Made by a program: the position numbers and the translations under genes. A stretch of DNA of 64,000 bases, taken from the NCBI GenBank assembly GCA_902362875.1, contig CABIYF010000001.1:75910-139909 (forward strand), read 5' to 3'. Of the stretch, positions 58,583-64,000 are shown one piece after another (the first letter of the stretch is position 1; the number at the start of each line of letters is the position of its first letter). Under the pieces are notes generated by a model, which made no database searches, was not told where the DNA came from, and worked only from the letters and a program-made list of their open reading frames with translations. Source of the stretch: Eubacteriaceae bacterium (lineage in GTDB: Bacteria; Bacillota; Clostridia; Lachnospirales; Lachnospiraceae).

Positions 58583-59554
58583 ATGGAACGTACAAGAAGA
58601 TTAAGAGCAAGCAACTATATGAGAGATATGGTAAGAGAAAATCATGTAAGAATCGATGAACTGATCTATCCAATCTTTGTGACAGAAGGAGAAGATATCA
58701 AACATCCCGTAGAATCCATGCCGGGAATTTATCAGTATTCTTTAGATCGCCTGCCAGAAGAAATTAACAGGATCAAAGAGGCAGGAATCAAAGCCATTTT
58801 AATCTTTGGAATCCCAGATCACAAGGATGAGGTCGGAAGCGGTGCATATGCCGAAGATGGAATCGTGCCGAAAGCGATCCGCCAGATCAAAAAAGATTAC
58901 GAAGAACTGATCATCATTGCAGACGTTTGTCTTTGCGAATACACTTCGCATGGACATTGCGGTCTTGTCAAAGATGGCGTGATCTTAAATGATGAAACAC
59001 TGCCGCTTCTTGCCAAAGCATCTGTAAGTTATGCCAAAGCAGGGGCAGATATCATTGCACCAAGTGATATGATGGATCTTCGAGTGAGAGCAATCCGTGA
59101 AGCGTTAGATGAAGCCGGATTTGTATACACACCAATCATGTCTTACAGTGCTAAGTTCGCGTCAGGATATTATGGACCATTTCGTGATGCAGCACACTCC
59201 GCACCAGGATTTGGAGACCGAAAGACATACCAGATGGACCCAGCCAATGGACAGGAAGCGATGCGCGAGATCGGGGAAGATATCGAAGAAGGTGCAGACC
59301 TTATTATTGCAAAACCAGCACTTGCCTATATGGATATTATGAAAGAAGCATCCATGAAATATAATATTCCAATCGTTGCATATAACGTAAGCGGTGAGTA
59401 TGCCATGGTAAAAGCAGCTGCAGCCAATGGATGGATCGATGAGAAAAAGATCGTTATGGAAAATATGGTTGGATTAAAACGTGCCGGTGCAAAGATGATC
59501 ATTACTTATCATGCATTAGACGTTGCAAAATGGCTGAAAGAAGAGGAAAGATAA
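58583..59554 (+). CDS. hemB: delta-aminolevulinic acid dehydratase
   Basis: 323 residues from the ATG at 58583, two bases after the upstream stop. Zinc cysteines are in DVCLCEYTSHGHCG near 113-126. The lysine pair is in SYSAKFASGYYGPFRD near 187-202 and VAYNVSGEYAMVKAAAANGW near 270. It joins two aminolevulinates to porphobilinogen. Length and motifs are normal for the zinc-type enzyme. Confidence 0.96.
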   Translation: MERTRRLRASNYMRDMVRENHVRIDELIYPIFVTEGEDIKHPVESMPGIYQYSLDRLPEEINRIKEAGIKAILIFGIPDHKDEVGSGAYAEDGIVPKAIRQIKKDYEELIIIADVCLCEYTSHGHCGLVKDGVILNDETLPLLAKASVSYAKAGADIIAPSDMMDLRVRAIREALDEAGFVYTPIMSYSAKFASGYYGPFRDAAHSAPGFGDRKTYQMDPANGQEAMREIGEDIEEGADLIIAKPALAYMDIMKEASMKYNIPIVAYNVSGEYAMVKAAAANGWIDEKKIVMENMVGLKRAGAKMIITYHALDVAKWLKEEER

Positions 59555-60838
59555 ATGAGTGATACAAGATCAAAAGAGTTATATGAACGAGCAAAAGTAC
59601 ACATTCCAGGTGGGGTTAATAGTCCAGTCCGTGCATTTCGTGCGGTAAACAGAACTCCAAGATTTATGGAATCAGCAAAAGGGGATCGAATCATTGATGC
59701 CGATGGAAATGAATACATTGATTATGTATGTTCCTGGGGACCGGGAATCTTAGGACATGCTCATCCACAGGTCATTCAAAAGGTTATGGAATCTTGCAAA
59801 AACGGATTAACCTTTGGAGCACCAACAGAGAAGGAAGTAATTTTGGCGGAATTGATCAGTGAACTCATTCCATCCATGGAGGTAAGCCGTTTGGTAAGTT
59901 CAGGAACAGAAGCTGTCATGAGTGCGATCCGTGCAGCCAGAGGGTTCACAGGAAGAGATAAGATCATCAAATTCCGCGGATGTTATCATGGACATTCCGA
60001 CAGTTTGCTAGTAAAAGCAGGTTCTGGGGCATTAACAACATCCGTTCCAGACAGTGCCGGAGTCCCAAAAGACGATACAAAGAATACATTAGTTGCAGAA
60101 TATAATGATAAAGATTCTGTAGAGAAATTATTTAAAGAAAATAAAAATGAGATTGCAGCAGTCATTGTAGAACCTGTTGCAGCGAACATGGGATTAGTAC
60201 TTCCAGAAGAAGGATTTCTTGAATTTTTACGAGAGAGCACAAAAGATCATGATTCTTTACTGATCTTTGATGAAGTGATCACAGGTTTCCGACTGTCTCT
60301 TGGAGGAGCACAGCAGTATTACAATATCAAGCCAGATATCACAACACTTGGGAAGATTGTTGGTGGCGGAATGCCAATCGGTGCATACGGCGGAAGAAGA
60401 GAAATCATGCAGATGATCTCCCCAGACGGACCAGTTTATCAGGCGGGAACACTGTCAGGAAATCCAGTTGCGACAACTGCAGGAATTGAGACATTAAATA
60501 TCTTAAAAAATGATCCACAGATTTATGAAAGACTGGAACAAAAAACAAAGAAACTTGCGGATGCAGCAAGAGAAGCAGGAAATGGACATGTCTGTGTCAA
60601 TCAGATTGGTTCTTTGATGAGCGTTTTCTTTACCGACCAGAAAGTCAGAGACTTTGAAAGTGCTGTGACATCCAATACAGAGCAGTATGCAGATTATTTT
60701 GGATATTTATTAGACCGCGGAATTTATATTGCACCATCCCAGTTTGAGACAATGTTTATCTCTGATGCACATACAGAAGAAGATATTGAGAAAACATGTA
60801 AACTTGCAGGAGAGGCCTTATGCAGTTTGGATTTCTAG
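59555..60838 (+). CDS. hemL: glutamate-1-semialdehyde 2,1-aminomutase
   Basis: 427 residues, class III PLP enzyme. VPGGVNSPVRAFR-like start (HIPGGVNSPVRAFRAVNRTP), SSGTEAVMSAIRAARGFTGR near 111-130, FDEVITGFRLSLGGAQ near 237-252 and the catalytic lysine in TTLGKIVGGGMPIGAYGG near 263-280. It makes aminolevulinate from glutamate-1-semialdehyde, the product of HemA encoded next (19-base overlap). Confidence 0.96.
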   Translation: MSDTRSKELYERAKVHIPGGVNSPVRAFRAVNRTPRFMESAKGDRIIDADGNEYIDYVCSWGPGILGHAHPQVIQKVMESCKNGLTFGAPTEKEVILAELISELIPSMEVSRLVSSGTEAVMSAIRAARGFTGRDKIIKFRGCYHGHSDSLLVKAGSGALTTSVPDSAGVPKDDTKNTLVAEYNDKDSVEKLFKENKNEIAAVIVEPVAANMGLVLPEEGFLEFLRESTKDHDSLLIFDEVITGFRLSLGGAQQYYNIKPDITTLGKIVGGGMPIGAYGGRREIMQMISPDGPVYQAGTLSGNPVATTAGIETLNILKNDPQIYERLEQKTKKLADAAREAGNGHVCVNQIGSLMSVFFTDQKVRDFESAVTSNTEQYADYFGYLLDRGIYIAPSQFETMFISDAHTEEDIEKTCKLAGEALCSLDF

Positions 60839-62064
60839 GAATCGATTATAAGAATGCGGATCTTGCCATTCGTGATGAAATTTCATTTACAGATCAGAAA
60901 AAGCTTACTTTTTTTCATAAGGCAGAAGAAATTGGAATGGAACAGGTGATGATCTTATCAACCTGTAACCGCAGCGAGATTTATTATTTCTTTGACGATG
61001 AACAACAGATTAAAGAGATGAAAAATATCTATTGTGATATGTTCGAAAAAGCAGAGATCGAGCAATATATCAGACATTGCGAAGAAGACAAAGCAGTTTC
61101 TTATTTGTTCCGGGTAACCGCAGGGTTAGAATCCATGGTATTAGGAGAAGACCAGATCCTTGGCCAGGTAAAGGATGCCTTGGATTTTTCAAGAACGATG
61201 GGATTTAGCAAGAAAGAATTAAACAAAGTCGTAAGAGATGCCATTACTTGTGCAAAAAAGGTAAAAACAACGTTTAGAATAAGCGAGAAACCAGTATCTG
61301 TTGGATATATAGGAATCTGTGAATTACAGAAAATATGTGATATCAAAGACAAAACGGTCTTGGTGATCGGAAGCGGAGATACTGCAGTTCTTACGCTTCG
61401 TTATCTGCAGGAATATGAAGCAGGAAAAATTTATTTATGCAGCAGAACACTGGCACATGCAGGAAATGTTCAGAAAGAGTTTCAAGACATTGAGATCATT
61501 TCTTACGAACAAAGATATGAGATCATGAAACAATGTGATATTGTAGTATCTGCAACATCAGCACCACATGTGGTTGTAAAAAGAGAATATTATACGCCAG
61601 AAAAACAGGTTACGTTTTTAGATCTTGCAACACCAAGAGATGTTGATCCAAAACTTGCGGATGCCCCAAAGGTAAATCTGATCAATTTGGATACGATCAA
61701 TGAAATTTCCAAAGCCAATCAGTCAGAGCGTGAAGAACTTTGCAGACAAAGCTTTACCATGATTGATCAGGCAAAAGAAGAAACGATTAAGTGGCTGTTT
61801 CAGGCACCAATGGAAGAAACAATCCGTTCCCTGCAGGAAAAATGCACAGAGATCGTAGAAGACAGTTATTCTTACCTATCTAGGAAAATGGATCTTGGCA
61901 CAAGAGAACAAAAGCTCTTAAAGAAGGTTTTAAATGCATCCTTACAGCGAATGGTCAAAGAACCGATTCAGGAATTAAAACGGTTAGAGACAAGACAAGA
62001 ACAGGCAGATTATAAAAAGATGGTAGAACAGCTTTTTGGAATCGATACAAAGAAAGGAAACTGA
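60820..62064 (+). CDS. hemA: glutamyl-tRNA reductase
   Basis: 414 residues. The catalytic cysteine is in ILSTCNRSEIYYF near 46-58, the second signature is GLESMVLGEDQILGQVKDAL near 105-124, and the NADPH fold VLVIGSGDTAVLTLRYL near 183-199. The C-terminal dimer helices are present. First step from Glu-tRNA to tetrapyrroles. Overlaps hemL by 19 bases. Confidence 0.95.
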   Translation: MQFGFLGIDYKNADLAIRDEISFTDQKKLTFFHKAEEIGMEQVMILSTCNRSEIYYFFDDEQQIKEMKNIYCDMFEKAEIEQYIRHCEEDKAVSYLFRVTAGLESMVLGEDQILGQVKDALDFSRTMGFSKKELNKVVRDAITCAKKVKTTFRISEKPVSVGYIGICELQKICDIKDKTVLVIGSGDTAVLTLRYLQEYEAGKIYLCSRTLAHAGNVQKEFQDIEIISYEQRYEIMKQCDIVVSATSAPHVVVKREYYTPEKQVTFLDLATPRDVDPKLADAPKVNLINLDTINEISKANQSEREELCRQSFTMIDQAKEETIKWLFQAPMEETIRSLQEKCTEIVEDSYSYLSRKMDLGTREQKLLKKVLNASLQRMVKEPIQELKRLETRQEQADYKKMVEQLFGIDTKKGN

Positions 62065-62067
62065 TCT

Positions 62068-64000
62068 ATGAAATATATCATTGGCTCAAGGGGATCACGT
62101 CTTGCATTGATTCAGACAAAATATGTGCAGGAGAAATTAGCAAAGGCATACCCAGAGCATACGTTTGAAATACAGGTAATAAAAACAAAAGGTGATAAAA
62201 TTCAGAATAAACCATTAGATAAGATTGGCGGGAAAGGTCTGTTTGTCAAAGAGATCGAAGAAAAGATTATCTCTGGGGAAATCCATATGGGAGTTCACAG
62301 CATGAAAGACATGCCGTCAACCCCGGCCAAAGGTCTTGTTTTCACAAAGGCATGGAAAAGGGAAGATCCAAGAGATGTATTGATCCTTCGAACAGCAAAA
62401 CAGCTATCGGACTTACGAGAAGGTGCAGTGATCGGAACTGGAAGCAAACGACGTGCATTCCAGTTATTAAAACAAAGACCAGATCTCAAGATTGTCAACA
62501 TCCGTGGGAATGTTGATACAAGACTTTGCAAAATGGAAGAAGAAAAATTAGATGGAATCGTTCTTGCGGCAGCAGGACTTATAAGACTTGGAATGGAAGA
62601 TGTGATCACACAATATCTGGAAGCAGAAGAAATGATCTCAGCACCAGCACAGGGAGTTCTGGCATTAGAAGTAAGAAAAGACCAGAAAGAATTACAACGG
62701 ATGTTAAATGTATTTTCTGATGAAGAAACAATCAACGAAGTATGCGCAGAACGCAGTTTCTTAGAACAGATGGGAGGCAGTTGCCATACTCCGGCAGGTG
62801 CCAGATGTCAAAAGACAGAGCAGGGCTATAAGTTAGTTGCTATGTTTGGAAATGAAGATGGAAGCAGACAGGCATACACAAAAGTCTATGGAACAGATCC
62901 TGAAATCCTAGCACAGACAGCGGTAGAAAATATAAAAAAACAGTTGGCAGGAACCGTTTATCTGATCGGGGCAGGGCCAGGAGATTCAGAACTTATCACA
63001 GTCAAAGGAAAAGAAATCTTAAAAAAGGCGGATTGTGTCATCTATGACAGATTGATTCCACAACAATTATTAGATGAGACAAAAGATGGATGCGAACATA
63101 TCTATGTTGGAAAAGAAAACCATCACCATACAATGAAACAAGAGCAGATCAACGAATTATTGGCACAGAAAGCATTACAATATGATATCGTAGTGCGCTT
63201 AAAAGGCGGTGATCCATTTGTTTTTGGACGAGGTGGCGAAGAAGCCATATATTTGGTTGCTCAGGGAATTTATTGTGAAGTTATTCCAGGAATCAGCTCT
63301 TGTATTGCAGCCGCAGAACTTGCAGGAATTCCTGTGACACATCGTGGAATTTCCAAAGGATTCCGTGTTGTGACAGCACATGACCGAAGAAATCAGTTAT
63401 CTGATCTTAATTTTGCATCCATGGCAAAATCAGAAGAAACATTAGTATTCTTAATGGGCCTTTCAAAATTAGAAGAGATCAAGGAAAATTTATTAAAACA
63501 TGGAATGAATGCAGACACACCCGTAGCAGTCATTTCCAATGCAGCATCCACAAAACAGAAAACATGTGCAGCGACATTAAATACGATTCAGGAAAAAGTA
63601 AAACAAGAAAAACTCACATCACCAGCAGTCATTGTCGTAGGGGATGTTGTGAAACTTCAAAAAGAGATTCGAAAGACAGAAGATATAACCTATCATTTGG
63701 TCACAAAGGTAGGCAATCAGCCATCAAAACTAGCACAGCTGTTAAAAGATCATGGATACAAGATCAAGGAATTTCAGACAGGAGAGATCTCTTATAAAAA
63801 GGCGCTGATTTCCAAAGAAGAATTAGAGAAAGTTACTTATCTTATTTTTACAAGCAGATATGGAGTACATGGCTTTATGAAACAGATGAAAGCCTCCAAT
63901 CTGGATCTTCGAGATCTTTTCGGTAAAAAGATTGTAGTCGTTGGAGAAAAGACAAAAGATGTTTTAAAAGAATATGGAATCATTGCAGATCTTATGCCGG
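62068..64000 (+). CDS. hemC: trifunctional fusion HemC-CobA-HemD (partial at window end)
   Basis: The frame is open from the ATG at 62068 (AAAGGAAAC upstream) to the window end, 644 codons so far. Residues 1 to about 290 are porphobilinogen deaminase: GSRGSRLALIQTKYVQ, GVHSMKDMPS near 74-83, and the dipyrromethane cysteine in GGSCHTPAG near 239. Residues about 295-540 are uroporphyrinogen III methyltransferase: VYLIGAGPGDSELITVKG and VRLKGGDPFVFGRGGEEA. From about 545 on is the uroporphyrinogen III synthase fold (THLVTKVGN-like, IFTSRYGVHGFMKQM). One chain thus covers three steps from porphobilinogen to precorrin-2. Confidence 0.93.
   Translation, partial: MKYIIGSRGSRLALIQTKYVQEKLAKAYPEHTFEIQVIKTKGDKIQNKPLDKIGGKGLFVKEIEEKIISGEIHMGVHSMKDMPSTPAKGLVFTKAWKREDPRDVLILRTAKQLSDLREGAVIGTGSKRRAFQLLKQRPDLKIVNIRGNVDTRLCKMEEEKLDGIVLAAAGLIRLGMEDVITQYLEAEEMISAPAQGVLALEVRKDQKELQRMLNVFSDEETINEVCAERSFLEQMGGSCHTPAGARCQKTEQGYKLVAMFGNEDGSRQAYTKVYGTDPEILAQTAVENIKKQLAGTVYLIGAGPGDSELITVKGKEILKKADCVIYDRLIPQQLLDETKDGCEHIYVGKENHHHTMKQEQINELLAQKALQYDIVVRLKGGDPFVFGRGGEEAIYLVAQGIYCEVIPGISSCIAAAELAGIPVTHRGISKGFRVVTAHDRRNQLSDLNFASMAKSEETLVFLMGLSKLEEIKENLLKHGMNADTPVAVISNAASTKQKTCAATLNTIQEKVKQEKLTSPAVIVVGDVVKLQKEIRKTEDITYHLVTKVGNQPSKLAQLLKDHGYKIKEFQTGEISYKKALISKEELEKVTYLIFTSRYGVHGFMKQMKASNLDLRDLFGKKIVVVGEKTKDVLKEYGIIADLMP

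Overview
The window looks like a chromosome segment of a low-GC anaerobic Firmicute, most likely a Lachnospiraceae gut butyrate producer of the Anaerostipes/Roseburia type. This rests on A-rich codon use, strong AGGAGG ribosome sites, an electron-bifurcating Etf/2-hydroxyacid dehydrogenase set and siroheme-linked anaerobic metabolism. The genus is an inference.

Positions 1 to about 37,140 are a nearly complete siphovirus-type prophage. The left end lies outside the window. From the left it has a divergently transcribed unknown gene (partial); an early region of small unknown proteins; a replication block (Cas4/RecB-like nuclease DUF2800, DUF2815, family A DNA polymerase, primase-helicase, VRR-NUC nuclease, SNF2-type helicase); and a sigma-like late regulator. 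A cargo ('moron') segment with its own promoter and terminators follows, then a tRNA with CAT anticodon. The late operon is continuous: terminases, portal, MuF protein with a C-terminal ADP-ribosyltransferase domain, Prp-like protease, scaffold, capsid, connectors, tail tube, frameshifted tail chaperone, tape measure, Dit, Tal, fibre proteins, XhlA, holin and endolysin. After the lysis genes come a second cargo gene resembling a proteasome-type Ntn hydrolase, an array of phased CTACAA repeats, and a leftward tyrosine integrase whose 5' end has lost its start codon at the right junction. Just beyond the junction is the decayed end of another phage gene: a minor capsid protein with a HExxH metallopeptidase tail, followed by a small zinc-ribbon gene.

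Positions 38.3 to 43.9 kb hold a regulator of the XRE-cupin type, a class III aminotransferase, a cytidylate-kinase-like protein and a single 882-residue protein joining an amino acid permease to an iron-type alcohol dehydrogenase. Together they read as uptake, transamination and reduction of an omega-amino acid, with GABA the best guess. Positions 44.0 to 46.3 kb form a small accessory island: an unknown gene plus ABC-like ATPase pair, a Fic AMP-transferase and a tiny membrane protein. An AIM24 protein follows. Positions 47.5 to 52.2 kb encode EtfB, a ferredoxin-fused EtfA, a GlcD-type dehydrogenase and a YkvI-like transporter, followed by a secreted beta-helix protein. A TPP riboswitch controls thiD-cytX, and a GDSL esterase follows.

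From 56.4 kb to the end is a siroheme operon: a sulfite/nitrite reductase, then Met8-like dehydrogenase, HemB, HemL, HemA and a HemC-CobA-HemD trifunctional fusion running off the window. It supplies the pathway from glutamyl-tRNA to siroheme next to the enzyme that needs it.

The most interesting signals are: three structural proteins sharing the Prp cleavage motif LQLF beside a phage-encoded Prp; two different capsid-toxin fusions within 21 kb; a cargo gene broken at an A8 tract; the permease-dehydrogenase fusion; and an integrase without a start codon.
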